Below, in pieces: positions 20,092 to 30,328 of a DNA stretch of 64,000 nt; positions within the stretch are counted from its first letter, which is position 1, and every line of letters begins with the position of its first letter. The stretch is from Muribaculaceae bacterium (GTDB taxonomy: Bacteria; Bacteroidota; Bacteroidia; Bacteroidales; Muribaculaceae). The notes under the pieces are model-generated. The model saw nothing but the letters and a program-made list of their open reading frames with translations. It did not search any database and was not told the origin of the DNA. A program made the translations under genes and the position numbers. The stretch lies in NCBI GenBank assembly GCA_022509125.1, contig JAFLTU010000007.1, forward strand, positions 1 through 64,000, given 5' to 3'.

Positions 20092-23000
20092 TCATTTTAT
20101 TTTCTGCAATTCATCGAAGAGATCGTCGCAGCGTTGCTGAAGTTCAGGCCTAAGGATATCCGCCTCCTTAGGGTCGCGGATTTTTAGGTCGGCATATCGG
20201 TCTTCGCCGTCAAGGAATGTGGGCATTGATTCGTCGGGTTTAGAATAGTCGAGACTCATGGGTTCCTCTTTTTCCGGGTTGAACCTATAAAGAGGCCAGT
20301 AGCCACATTTCACAGCCAGTTTTTCCTCCACGATTGAATGAGACATGCCGGCACGTATGCCATGATTTATGCAAGGGCAATAAGCGATCACGATTGAGGG
20401 CCCTCGATATGAATCGGCCTCAATAATGGCGTTGAGAGCATGCTGATAGTTCGCACCCAGAGCAATGGATGCGACATAGACAAAACCATAGGTCATCATC
20501 ATGCGGCCTAAGTCTTTTTTATATGTGCGTTTCCCGTCGTAGGAATATTTTGCGGTGGCGCCGAGAGGAGTAGCCTTTGAAGTTTGACCGCCGGTGTTGG
20601 AATAACATTCCGTATCCATCACCAAGATGTTGACATCGACGTTTTGTGCCAATACATGGTCGAGGCCGGCGAATCCTATGTCGTAGGCCCAGCCGTCTCC
20701 CCCGATGATCCAGATGCTTTTCTTGGCGAAGAGGTCGGCACCCTCAATCAGCTCGTCGAGATTTGTTGCGACGGAGTCTTGAGAAGCCTCAGAAGAAGTT
20801 GAAGAATCCGATGAAACCGAAATAATCGACTTAAATTTCTTCAGGGCTTCAATAGCCAGCCGACCCTGGGAATCTGATTTCTCCTTGTCGTCTTTGAGAT
20901 TAAGCCAAGCCTGAAGGGGCTCCTTAGTTTCTGGGGGCACTGAGGTGTTGGCTACAAAAGCGGAGGCAACCTCGATGAGACGTTGTCGCCTATGGGCAAT
21001 AGCCACAGCCATTCCGAACCCATATTCGGCATTATCCTCGAAAAGAGAATTGCCCCATGCCGGGCCGCGTCCCGATCGATCTACGCAATATGCATTGCTG
21101 GGGAAATTGGCTCCCCAAATGCTGCTGCACCCCGTGGCGTTGGCTATCAGGAGGCGTTCGCCCATCAACTGGGTGAGCAATTTTACATAAGGCGTCTCGC
21201 CACAGCCTGCACAAGCTCCCGAGAATTGGAGCAGGGGCTGATGCATCTGGCTTCCCGCAATAGTGGTGCGTGGCAAGAGGTTATCTTTGATTGTCACATG
21301 TTTTTGAGCATAGTCGAGCAAAACCACCTGCGATTCTATTTCCCCTTCGAGAGGCATCATTGCGAGGGCATGACCGGGACAAATCACCGAGCAGGAGCCG
21401 CATCCGGTGCAGTCTTCGGGATATACCTGGATTCGCCATTCCAGCCCCTTTGTCTCGTTGTAGCGGGCTGCTTTGGTGGTCATTGCTGCGGGAGCATTCT
21501 TTTTTTCCTCGGCGTCGAGCAGATATGGGCGAATCGAGGCATGCGGGCAGACATAGGAACAAAGCGTGCACTCCACACATTTATCCACGTCCCACCTTGG
21601 CACGTTGATTGCGATTCTCCTTTTCTCGTAGGCTGTAGTCCCCATTGGCATAATGCCATCGGGGGTGAAGGCCGACACAGGCAGAGAATCTCCCTCAAGC
21701 TTGTTGCAGGGAATGGCTACTTTTCTGATATATTCGGGGATATTTTCGGAGAGCCCTTGTCCTCCCACCGTTTCTTCTTCAGCCTGCTCCCATTCCTTGG
21801 GATAGGCAATCGGAGTCAGGGAGGCCAAGGCATCATCGATGGCCGCAAGATTTTGATTGACCACCTCCATTCCCTCATGGAGGTAGGTGGAGGAGATGAG
21901 GTCTTTCAGTTTGGCATAGGCAACCTCGAAGGCCACCACCGGAGCCAGCTTCAGGAAGGCCGTCAGCATGATGGTGTTGATTCTGACTCCTAAGTTATGG
22001 TTGGCGGCGATTTTGGTCGCGTCAAGATTAAAGAGTTTTATTCTTTTATTGGCAATGCCCTTTCTTAAAGCGGCCGGGAGTTTAGATGTCATCTGCTCGG
22101 GAGTCCATCCGGTGTTGAGCAGGAGGGTTCCTCCCTCCCGCAGGTTTTTTATGATATCAAACCGGCTCGTGTAGGTGTCCTTATTACACATCACGAAGTC
22201 GGCGTTTTCAATGCCGTAGGCTGCTTTGATAGGCTCCGGGCCGATGCGGAGTTCGGAGATAGTGTATCCTCCCGACTTCTTGGCAGAATAATGGAAATAT
22301 GCCTGGGCGAAGAAATTGCCCGAGTCTCCTATAATTTTAGCGGCCATCTTGGCAGACCCCACAGTTCCGTCGGAGCCCATGCCATAGAACACCGCCTGTT
22401 GCATTTTCTCAGGCAACAAATCAATTTTCTCGGAAACATCGAGCGAGGTGTTGGTGACATCATCGTTGATACCGATCGTAAAGCCATCCTTTGGAGAGGG
22501 GCTCTTCAATTCATCAAACACCCTTTTAGCCATCGAGGGATCGAACTCTTTGCTGCTGAGTCCATACCGTCCTCCGATGAGAGTCACTTGCCGCCGGGCT
22601 TTATATAAGGCTGCAGCCACATCGAGATATAGAGGCTCACCTTCGGCTCCCGGTTCCTTTGTGCGGTCGAGCACGGCGATTCCCTTCACGCTCTTCGGAA
22701 TGGCCGCCAAGAGATGTTTCGCAGAGAATGGCCGATATAGCCTCACTTTGACGAGGCCTGTTTTTTCCCCGTTTGTGTTCAGATAATTTAGGGTCTCTTC
22801 AATGACCTCGCAACTGGAGCCCATCGAGATGATTACCCTCTCCGCCTCCGGGTGACCCACATAATCAAAGGGATGATAGTTTTTGCCTACGAGCGGAGCG
22901 ATTTGGTCCATTTTCGCCTGCACGATATCTGCGAAAGCATCGTAAAAGCGGTTTGCTGCCTCCCGATTTTGGAAATACACGTCGGAATTTTGGGCGGAGC

Positions 23001-23649
23001 CACGCAGGTCGGGATGCTCGGGATTCATTGCTCGGCGACGGAAATCCTTGACCTTGTCTAAAGGCACTAAAGGGAGCAGGTCGGAATAGTCTACCATCGA
23101 AATAGTAGACATCTCGTTTGAAGTGCGCCAACCGTCGAAGAAATGGAGCACCGGGACCCTACCTTCGATAGCTGCCAGATGGGCCACAATTGCCAGGTCG
23201 TGGGTCTCTTGCACAGAAGCCGAGGCGAGCAGGGAGAAGCCTGTGGCCCGGCATGCCATCACGTCCTGATGGTCTCCGAAGATGCTGAGGGCCTGAGTAG
23301 CCAAAGAACGACACCCCACATGGAAAACCGCGGGGAGCAGTTCTCCCGAGATCTTATACATGTTGGGAATCATCAGCATGAGACCCTGGGAGGCAGTGAA
23401 GGTAGTGGCCAATGCTCCGGCTGCCAAGGCCCCATGGGTGGCTCCTGCCGCCCCGAGTTCCGACTCGAGTTCCTTCACCTGCATTGGGCTTCCGAAGAGA
23501 TTTTTGACTACAAGGGAATTCCATCGGTCGGCCGTCTCCCCCATTGAGGCAATGGGAGTGATTGGATATATCGTTGCCACTTCACTGAAGGCATAGGCGA
23601 TATAGGCGGCCGCCGTGCAACCATCCACTATCTTATTGGTCTTCGCCAT
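20092..23649 (-). CDS. nifJ: Pyruvate:ferredoxin (flavodoxin) oxidoreductase
   Basis: MAKTNKIVDGCTAAAYIAYAFSEVATIYPITP; two 4Fe-4S motifs (CVECTLCSYVCPH, CTGCGSCSVICPG); TPP region GGDGWAYDIGFAGLDHVLA. Confidence 0.95.
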   Translation of the reverse strand: MAKTNKIVDGCTAAAYIAYAFSEVATIYPITPIASMGETADRWNSLVVKNLFGSPMQVKELESELGAAGATHGALAAGALATTFTASQGLMLMIPNMYKISGELLPAVFHVGCRSLATQALSIFGDHQDVMACRATGFSLLASASVQETHDLAIVAHLAAIEGRVPVLHFFDGWRTSNEMSTISMVDYSDLLPLVPLDKVKDFRRRAMNPEHPDLRGSAQNSDVYFQNREAANRFYDAFADIVQAKMDQIAPLVGKNYHPFDYVGHPEAERVIISMGSSCEVIEETLNYLNTNGEKTGLVKVRLYRPFSAKHLLAAIPKSVKGIAVLDRTKEPGAEGEPLYLDVAAALYKARRQVTLIGGRYGLSSKEFDPSMAKRVFDELKSPSPKDGFTIGINDDVTNTSLDVSEKIDLLPEKMQQAVFYGMGSDGTVGSAKMAAKIIGDSGNFFAQAYFHYSAKKSGGYTISELRIGPEPIKAAYGIENADFVMCNKDTYTSRFDIIKNLREGGTLLLNTGWTPEQMTSKLPAALRKGIANKRIKLFNLDATKIAANHNLGVRINTIMLTAFLKLAPVVAFEVAYAKLKDLISSTYLHEGMEVVNQNLAAIDDALASLTPIAYPKEWEQAEEETVGGQGLSENIPEYIRKVAIPCNKLEGDSLPVSAFTPDGIMPMGTTAYEKRRIAINVPRWDVDKCVECTLCSYVCPHASIRPYLLDAEEKKNAPAAMTTKAARYNETKGLEWRIQVYPEDCTGCGSCSVICPGHALAMMPLEGEIESQVVLLDYAQKHVTIKDNLLPRTTIAGSQMHQPLLQFSGACAGCGETPYVKLLTQLMGERLLIANATGCSSIWGANFPSNAYCVDRSGRGPAWGNSLFEDNAEYGFGMAVAIAHRRQRLIEVASAFVANTSVPPETKEPLQAWLNLKDDKEKSDSQGRLAIEALKKFKSIISVSSDSSTSSEASQDSVATNLDELIEGADLFAKKSIWIIGGDGWAYDIGFAGLDHVLAQNVDVNILVMDTECYSNTGGQTSKATPLGATAKYSYDGKRTYKKDLGRMMMTYGFVYVASIALGANYQHALNAIIEADSYRGPSIVIAYCPCINHGIRAGMSHSIVEEKLAVKCGYWPLYRFNPEKEEPMSLDYSKPDESMPTFLDGEDRYADLKIRDPKEADILRPELQQRCDDLFDELQKIK

Positions 23650-23708
23650 TGGCAATCCACCGATTCATTATTCTTTAGCAATTCGCAGGTTAATTCGATA
23701 ATCCCGGA

Positions 23709-25133
23709 TCACTTCACCATCACTTTCTTTCCGTTGACGATATAAATGCCCTTTTGGATTTTGTCGGGATCCACCTTTATGCCCTGGATATTGTAGACTC
23801 CTTTGATTGATTCTCCTTCAGCGAGAATATTCTCGATTCCGGCAGGATCATAGGCTTCGTTTACATAAGGGATGAAACGGAGGAAATAATTATCTACAGC
23901 CGGGTTTTCCTCAGTGCCGCCACCCATTATAGCCAACAAGCCGTTTTCTCCGTATATACCCGTGATGATAAGAGATACCTCCTCATAGGTCTTTTGGAGT
24001 CTTTCGTCATAACTAACCCCTGTGAAGTCAATTGTCAGCACGGTGTTGTCGTCGTTGAGAGAGTATGAGGGACTGAAGAAGGGGTCGGGATCGTCATCGG
24101 CACGCGTTCCAGAGGCTCCGGGAATATGATGGCCCATTACAAGGCTAATCTCGGCCTCTTTCATATTTATGGGCGAGTCGAAGGTCATCACAGCCATCCC
24201 GGCGGCGGTGCCCTCCGGCCAGAAGGCATAGAAAGGATTGGGGATCACAGCATCCAAAAGCCGAACGTTGTCGATAAAATTATATTCTATTGAAACATTA
24301 GACCCACTGCCAATGGTTATAAATTCACCTCCCTCCTTGAGATTTACAGATGTGACAGGTCCGGCACCACACTCAATGTTTTCAAAATTGATATAGAAGG
24401 GGAAATCATAATCTGCATCCTTCTTTGCTTCCGAATAAAACTGAGTGAAATTATCGATCCTCAACCTATAGGGGTCTACGTCGATACTATAACCGTTGAC
24501 GCCGGAAGGTATTGATATATACTGGGGCTGTCCCATTTTGTCGGTATAGCTGAGGTTTGCGCCTGCTATCTTGGTGACGGTCTGGTCAAATCCAACCACC
24601 AGGTAATCGAAGCCTGAAGCCAGGTCGATAGAGGATCCCGGAGTGGGATAGCAATAGTTGAGAGTTGAGGGAACAGCTTGAATGTCTCCTACAGTGAGAG
24701 TGAATTCTATAGGCCCTGCACCCCGAAGGAGGTCGTTATAGCCTATGACGTAGTTTTTGTTGGCCTCAACGTTGAAGATGAAACTCCAACCCTGGCCCTC
24801 CACGTTTTCCGCATAGTTTACAACCATTTGCAAAAAGATGTCTGCGTATTCAGAAAACATGAAAAAGCAAGTTTGATTCTGAAGATTCATGAGGCCGGTC
24901 TGCTTACCGGTGAAATTGGTCTGGATTGTGATTGGGCCGCTTTGAACGGGTTTGAAGGTAAAATAATCCCCCTCTTGAGCCAAATTGTAGGTCACACCGG
25001 GAGTGATGGCTCCGAGATCGTTTGTCAAATCAACTCCAATTTCGGCTCCTTGAGCCACCGAAGCGCTTCCAAGGAGGAAAGCACCGGCTATCAGTTTCAT
25101 GGCGAAATTTCTCATATTCTTATGTTTTATCAA
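23709..25133 (-). CDS. Secreted protein of unknown function with a short T9SS-tail-like C-terminus
   Basis: Signal peptide; C-terminus GVYNIQGIKVDPDKIQKGIYIVNGKKVMVK. Confidence 0.6.
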   Translation of the reverse strand: MIKHKNMRNFAMKLIAGAFLLGSASVAQGAEIGVDLTNDLGAITPGVTYNLAQEGDYFTFKPVQSGPITIQTNFTGKQTGLMNLQNQTCFFMFSEYADIFLQMVVNYAENVEGQGWSFIFNVEANKNYVIGYNDLLRGAGPIEFTLTVGDIQAVPSTLNYCYPTPGSSIDLASGFDYLVVGFDQTVTKIAGANLSYTDKMGQPQYISIPSGVNGYSIDVDPYRLRIDNFTQFYSEAKKDADYDFPFYINFENIECGAGPVTSVNLKEGGEFITIGSGSNVSIEYNFIDNVRLLDAVIPNPFYAFWPEGTAAGMAVMTFDSPINMKEAEISLVMGHHIPGASGTRADDDPDPFFSPSYSLNDDNTVLTIDFTGVSYDERLQKTYEEVSLIITGIYGENGLLAIMGGGTEENPAVDNYFLRFIPYVNEAYDPAGIENILAEGESIKGVYNIQGIKVDPDKIQKGIYIVNGKKVMVK

Positions 25134-25194
25134 ATTTTTCAGTTCTTAAATTCTCCTCCTCCCGATAAAGGGAGTCCTTAAAAAGGGCACCATT

Positions 25195-25242
25195 CCAAAA
25201 GATTGGCCAAAAGACTGGGTCAAAAGGCTGGGCCAAGAGATT
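25195..25242 (-). repeat. Degenerate ~13-nt repeat (CCAAAAGAyTGG-like) in the leader of the secreted-protein gene
   Basis: ccaaaagattgg ccaaaagactgggt caaaaggctggg ccaagagatt. Confidence 0.55.
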
Positions 25243-25422
25243 AAAAAGTTCTTCAAATATATAGACAAATATCAAAAAATACAACTCCTTTTCTACAGAA
25301 AAATACCACGGTGAGTCACATCCGATGGGAAAACTCATGAATTTTGCAACAGGGTTGCATAACCATCAGTTTATCTTTGCTATTGAATTTGGTCGCCGTG
25401 GACCCTAACTTAAAAATTTAAG

Positions 25423-26583
25423 ATGATCCATTTCCCACTAAACAGAGAAAATAATAACCTATTTCCGGGGAGCGGACGATGGCTTTCCATTCTTGCTGCC
25501 ACGGTTCTTTTGGTGGCATGTGGCCCCCATCCATCCGACCACGATGAAGAGGAGGATGATCATCATGGACATGAAGAAATCACCCTTTCGCCCGAACAGG
25601 CCCTCGACTTCGGTATAGAGACCGAGGAGGTGGCTCCCGGGCCTTTCAGAGAGGTCATAAAGACATCAGGGAGCATAGAGGCAGCCGGAGGTTCTGTCTA
25701 CACCATTGCGGCGCGTAAGAGCGGCATAGTCACTCTCCTTCCCTCGATCACCGAAGGGAGCGTCGTCTCCACCGGGCAACCCATCGCCACGATAGCCTCA
25801 GAAGGGCTCCAAGGCGGAGATATCAACCGGGTAGCCCAGGCCAATCTACAGGCAGCCCGGAGCGAATATGAACGCCTCAAACCCCTTTACGAAGATGGCC
25901 TTGTCACTGCTTCGACTTACAGGGAAGCCGAGCGGGCCTACAATGAGGCAAAAGCCCTCGCTGCTAACGAGCACTCAGGCCCTCAGTCTACCCTCACCGC
26001 AAATAATCAGGGCACAGTGGCTCGCCTATTCGTGAGAAGCGGAGAGTTTATAGACGTGGGCGCCCCGGTGGCAGAAATCGTTCAGAATTCCCTTCAGGTT
26101 TTGAGAGCCGATCTCCCGGCTCGCTTCTCGTCCCATGTATCTCATCTCGAAGGAGCTAATTTTATAGCCGAAGGGGGTGGCCTCATCAAACTCTCCGAGC
26201 ATGATGGTAAGAAAATATCGGGTGACCTGCCCTCCGGAATAATAAGTGGTTATATCCCGGTCTACTTCTCATTTTCGGGTAATAGCCTCACCTCTCCGGG
26301 CGGTTTCGCTGAGGTCTTTCTACTATGCGGGGAGAGACAGGGAGTGATAACAGTGCCTCGCCAGGCCTTGGTGGAAATCCAAGGCAATAACTATGTATAC
26401 GTCAAAGAAGACGAAGAGGGTTACGAGAAACGTCTTGTAGCAACCGGGTCGTCTGACGGGGAAAGAGTGGAAATCACATCGGGCTTAGAACCCGGAGAAG
26501 AGGTTGTGACCAAAGGAGCCTCCATAGTCAGGATGGCCGAAATATCATCTGTAGCACCCCCGGCACATACCCATAACCATTAG
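25423..26583 (+). CDS. Efflux RND transporter periplasmic adaptor (CusB/CzcB-like)
   Basis: His/Asp-rich N-terminus HPSDHDEEEDDHHGHEE, lipoyl/barrel-sandwich region, C-terminal HTHNH; adjacent to RND permease. Confidence 0.88.
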   Translation: MIHFPLNRENNNLFPGSGRWLSILAATVLLVACGPHPSDHDEEEDDHHGHEEITLSPEQALDFGIETEEVAPGPFREVIKTSGSIEAAGGSVYTIAARKSGIVTLLPSITEGSVVSTGQPIATIASEGLQGGDINRVAQANLQAARSEYERLKPLYEDGLVTASTYREAERAYNEAKALAANEHSGPQSTLTANNQGTVARLFVRSGEFIDVGAPVAEIVQNSLQVLRADLPARFSSHVSHLEGANFIAEGGGLIKLSEHDGKKISGDLPSGIISGYIPVYFSFSGNSLTSPGGFAEVFLLCGERQGVITVPRQALVEIQGNNYVYVKEDEEGYEKRLVATGSSDGERVEITSGLEPGEEVVTKGASIVRMAEISSVAPPAHTHNH

Positions 26584-26588
26584 AAAGA

Positions 26589-29500
26589 ATGCTTGATCGC
26601 ATAATCCGTTTTTCACTCGACAATCGTTTCCTGGTGGTTTTTCTCAGCATCCTGGTGTTGGCCGCCGGTATGGTCGCATTGTTTAAAACGGAAGTAGATA
26701 TTTTTCCCGACCTGAGTGCCCCCACTGTTGTAGTGATGACCGAAGCGGGGGGAATGGCCCCTGAAGAGGTGGAGCAGATGGTTACCTTCCCCGTTGAAAC
26801 GGCATTAAATGGAGTGCCGGGAGTCAGAAGGGTGAGAAGCTCTTCATCCACCGGCTTTTCGGTTGTATGGGTGGAATTCGACTGGACTACGAGTGTGAAA
26901 GACGCCAGGCAATTGGTGGCCGAGCGTCTCCCCTCCATATCCTCGGAACTTCCTTCGGAGGTAGGGAATCCCACCCTGGGTCCCTCTTCTTCGATTTTGG
27001 GCGAGATTATGATTGTCGGGTTGACTTCCGATTCCATATCCCAGGGTGAACTACGTTCAGTTGCTGACCGACTTATCCGTCCGCGCCTATTGGCCATAGG
27101 GGGAGTGTCATCGGTCTCTGTAATCGGGGGAGAAGTGGAAGAATATGCCATTGATCTTATTCCGGGAAAAATGAAGGCCCTCAAGGTGAGCCTTAATGAT
27201 GTGGCCGAGGCTCTTTCCGGATTTAATTCCAATGCCTCCGGCGGCGTTGTCTATGACTATGACAATGAATATCTGATCAAAGCTCGGCTCTCTACCACTG
27301 ACATAACGGAGTTGGGAAAAACGCCTGTGGTCAATTCCGAAGGAAAAGTCTTCACACTGGCGGATGTGGCCGACCTCAGGTTTGCCGCCAAAAGCCCGGA
27401 AATAGGCAAGGCCTCTCTAAACGGAGAATCCGCCGTATTGATCACTGTGACCAAACAACCCGGTATAGGATCGATTCCCCTGACCGACAGACTCATAGAG
27501 ACCTTAAGGGTTCTTCAACCGACCCTTCCGGCAGGAATAGATATTAACACAGATATCTTCCGCCAGTCAGATTTCATCGGCAATTCAGTCTCCAATCTTC
27601 AAGTGTCGCTTTTCGAGGGGGCTCTCTTCGTAATAATAGTGCTCTTCATCTTCCTGATGAACATTAGGACCACCGTCATATCATCCGTGGCGATTCCAAT
27701 GTCGGTGATCATCACCCTTTTGATTATAGACGCCCTTGGATTTTCCGTCAACACCATGACCCTTGGGGGTATAGCCATAGCCATCGGCTCTCTGGTAGAC
27801 GACGCCATTGTGGATGTTGAGAACGTCTATCGGCATTTGAGGCTCAACCGCAGTCTTCCTCCGGGGCAACGCAAAGACCCGGCAGAGATTGTATTTCAGG
27901 CCTCCAGGGAAGTCAGGATGCCGATTCTCAATTCCTCGCTGATAATAATTGCCAGTTTTCTTCCCCTATTCTTTCTCTCAGGGATGGAGGGTCGCCTCCT
28001 CATTCCTCTTGGCATATCATTCATAATAGCCCTTCTGGCTTCTACGGTGGTGGCCCTCACATTGACTCCCGTGTTGTGCCTTTTTCTTTTGGCAGGGAAG
28101 GGGAGCGAGAAACGTCTGGAGAAAGATCCTCCTCTGGCTCGTCGTCTCCGAGAGTTTTACACCCTCACTCTGACAAAAGTGTTAAAGCGACCCTGGCCGG
28201 TTTTTGCCGTGGCCGGCGGTTTCTTAGTCTTTGCGGCCATTGTCTTTCCCTTCCTTGGCCGGAGTTTTCTCCCCCCATTCAACGAGGGTTCCTTCACCGT
28301 AAATGTCAGTGCTCTCCCCGGCATATCTCTTGAAATGAGCGACAGTCTTGGACGAATGGCGGAACGTCTGATCGGAGAGGTGGAGGAGGTAAGACTAACT
28401 GCCCGTAAGACCGGAAGGGCTGAACTCGACGAACATTCCCTTGGAGCCAACGTCTCGGAAATAGAGGTGCCTTATTCCTTAGAGAAGACGGGACGCAAAC
28501 GAGAAGAGGTGGCAGCCGACATACGTAGTCGCCTGCAAAAGATTCCGGGAGTGAATATAGAGATCGGTCAACCCATCAGCCATCGTATCGATGCAATGCT
28601 TTCAGGAAGCGAGGCTCAGATTGCCGTGAAAATTTTCGGTAGCGATCTCGACAAGCTCTTCTCGATTGGGAAAGAGGTGGCGTCCGCCATGTCGGAGGTG
28701 GATGGAGTTGTAGATGTCAATGTAGAACAACAAATCCCGCGGCCCCAGCTTGAGATAAAACCGCGACGCGAGATGATGGTGAATTATGGTCTCACCCTTC
28801 CGGAGTTGAGCCGTTTTGTAGATATCGCCTTGAAGGGTCTTCCGGTTTCGCGGGTTTATGCCGACGGAGCTCCCTATGACATCACACTCAAGGTGGCCCC
28901 TGAATATAGGGGAAGCCTCGAAGATATTCTCGACCTTCCAATCGACACTCCGATGGGGATGGTGCCCCTCTCGTCGGTGGCAGAGATAGTTTCTACCTCG
29001 GGTCCGAGCACCGTCAACCGTGAAGATGTGTCGCGTCGGCTTGTAGTGACGGCCAATGTGGAGGGCCGGGACCTCCGGGGAGCTGTCACAGAAATCCGAG
29101 AGACTGTTGCCTCGGATGTAAATCTGCCAAGAGGATATTATATCACCTATGGCGGCCAATTCGAGAGCGAGGCTTCGGCAGCGCGCACCCTCCTGTTAGC
29201 ATCTATCGGAGCCATCTTTCTAATATTCTTCCTCCTATATGCCGAATTTCGCGACGTGAAAGAATCTCTTGTTATCCTTCTAAACATGCCACACGCATTG
29301 ATTGGAGGAGTCTTGATATTATGGTTTACCCGCAACGATATCAATATCCCCGCCATCATCGGATTTATATCCCTTTTAGGTATATCCACGCGTAACGGGA
29401 TGCTTTTGATTTCCCACTACAATCAATTGCTTCATGAGAGGGTGGGAATCGACCGAAGGGTGGTCGAGGGCTCAGCCGACCGTCTGAACCCTATTTTGAT

Positions 29501-29741
29501 GACAGGGCTCTCCTCGGCCTTGGCCTTGGTGCCACTTGCCTTCCGCTACGACAGCCCGGGCAACGAGATCCAAGCCCCAATGGCAATAGTCATTCTCGGA
29601 GGTTTGATTTCCTCTACAATCCTCAATCTTCTAATAGTGCCCGCCATATACTGGATACTTGCCAAGAGGGGCCAACTCAAAGACGAATGTGATTGCAAAC
29701 ATTGCCGGAAACAAGCTGAAACGACCGGGTTTAACTCATAA
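26589..29741 (+). CDS. Efflux RND transporter permease (CusA/CzcA-like)
   Basis: 1050 aa, LDNRFLVVFLSILVLAAG start, LVDDAIVDVENVYRHL TM4 region, 12-TM RND architecture. Confidence 0.9.
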   Translation: MLDRIIRFSLDNRFLVVFLSILVLAAGMVALFKTEVDIFPDLSAPTVVVMTEAGGMAPEEVEQMVTFPVETALNGVPGVRRVRSSSSTGFSVVWVEFDWTTSVKDARQLVAERLPSISSELPSEVGNPTLGPSSSILGEIMIVGLTSDSISQGELRSVADRLIRPRLLAIGGVSSVSVIGGEVEEYAIDLIPGKMKALKVSLNDVAEALSGFNSNASGGVVYDYDNEYLIKARLSTTDITELGKTPVVNSEGKVFTLADVADLRFAAKSPEIGKASLNGESAVLITVTKQPGIGSIPLTDRLIETLRVLQPTLPAGIDINTDIFRQSDFIGNSVSNLQVSLFEGALFVIIVLFIFLMNIRTTVISSVAIPMSVIITLLIIDALGFSVNTMTLGGIAIAIGSLVDDAIVDVENVYRHLRLNRSLPPGQRKDPAEIVFQASREVRMPILNSSLIIIASFLPLFFLSGMEGRLLIPLGISFIIALLASTVVALTLTPVLCLFLLAGKGSEKRLEKDPPLARRLREFYTLTLTKVLKRPWPVFAVAGGFLVFAAIVFPFLGRSFLPPFNEGSFTVNVSALPGISLEMSDSLGRMAERLIGEVEEVRLTARKTGRAELDEHSLGANVSEIEVPYSLEKTGRKREEVAADIRSRLQKIPGVNIEIGQPISHRIDAMLSGSEAQIAVKIFGSDLDKLFSIGKEVASAMSEVDGVVDVNVEQQIPRPQLEIKPRREMMVNYGLTLPELSRFVDIALKGLPVSRVYADGAPYDITLKVAPEYRGSLEDILDLPIDTPMGMVPLSSVAEIVSTSGPSTVNREDVSRRLVVTANVEGRDLRGAVTEIRETVASDVNLPRGYYITYGGQFESEASAARTLLLASIGAIFLIFFLLYAEFRDVKESLVILLNMPHALIGGVLILWFTRNDINIPAIIGFISLLGISTRNGMLLISHYNQLLHERVGIDRRVVEGSADRLNPILMTGLSSALALVPLAFRYDSPGNEIQAPMAIVILGGLISSTILNLLIVPAIYWILAKRGQLKDECDCKHCRKQAETTGFNS

Positions 29742-29755
29742 ACATGGCAAATTTC

Positions 29756-29786
29756 TTTGATTTATGGTAAATTATAGATAAATTTG
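29756..29786 (+). promoter_or_regulatory. Bacteroidota-type promoter for the Lrp/AsnC gene
   Basis: TTTG (29756-29759), 19-nt spacer, TAAATTTG (29779-29786); ATG at 29809. Confidence 0.65.
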
Positions 29787-29808
29787 CTTAAACTTACTAA
29801 AGAATGCT

Positions 29809-30273
29809 ATGGAAAAGATAGACAGTCTTGACAAAAAGATATTAAACATTATAATGAATAACGCCCGCATCCCCTCGAAGGATGTGGCGGAAGAATGCGG
29901 GGTGTCGCGCGCAGCCATCCACCAACGCATCCAGAGGCTCATAGAGATGAAAGTGATAACCGGATCAGGTTATTACGTCGATCCCAAAGTGTTAGGCTAC
30001 AACACCTGCACCTATATCGGAGTGAGTCTTGAGAAGGGGTCGATGTATCGTGAGGTGGTGAATCAACTCGAGGCTATCCCGGAAGTTGTGGAGTGTCATT
30101 ACACCACGGGTCCCTATTCAATGATAATCAAAGTCTATGCCCGTGACAACCAACACCTGATGCAGTTGCTCAACGACAGGATACAGCATATTTCAGGGGT
30201 GACGGAAACCGAAACCCTCATATCCCTCGAGCAGAGCATGAACCGCCCGATCTCGATCCCCTTGGAGGATTAA
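29809..30273 (+). CDS. Lrp/AsnC family transcriptional regulator
   Basis: LDKKILNIIMNNARIPSKDVAEECGVSRAAIHQRIQRL HTH plus RAM domain. Confidence 0.92.
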   Translation: MEKIDSLDKKILNIIMNNARIPSKDVAEECGVSRAAIHQRIQRLIEMKVITGSGYYVDPKVLGYNTCTYIGVSLEKGSMYREVVNQLEAIPEVVECHYTTGPYSMIIKVYARDNQHLMQLLNDRIQHISGVTETETLISLEQSMNRPISIPLED

Positions 30274-30328
30274 CAGTGCCCCGATTCACTTAAAATTTTA
30301 TCCGGTCTATGAAAAAATACCCCGGTTT

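Noticed and set aside
20983-21993. 336-aa plus-strand ORF
   Set aside because: Antisense to PFOR, no domain recognised
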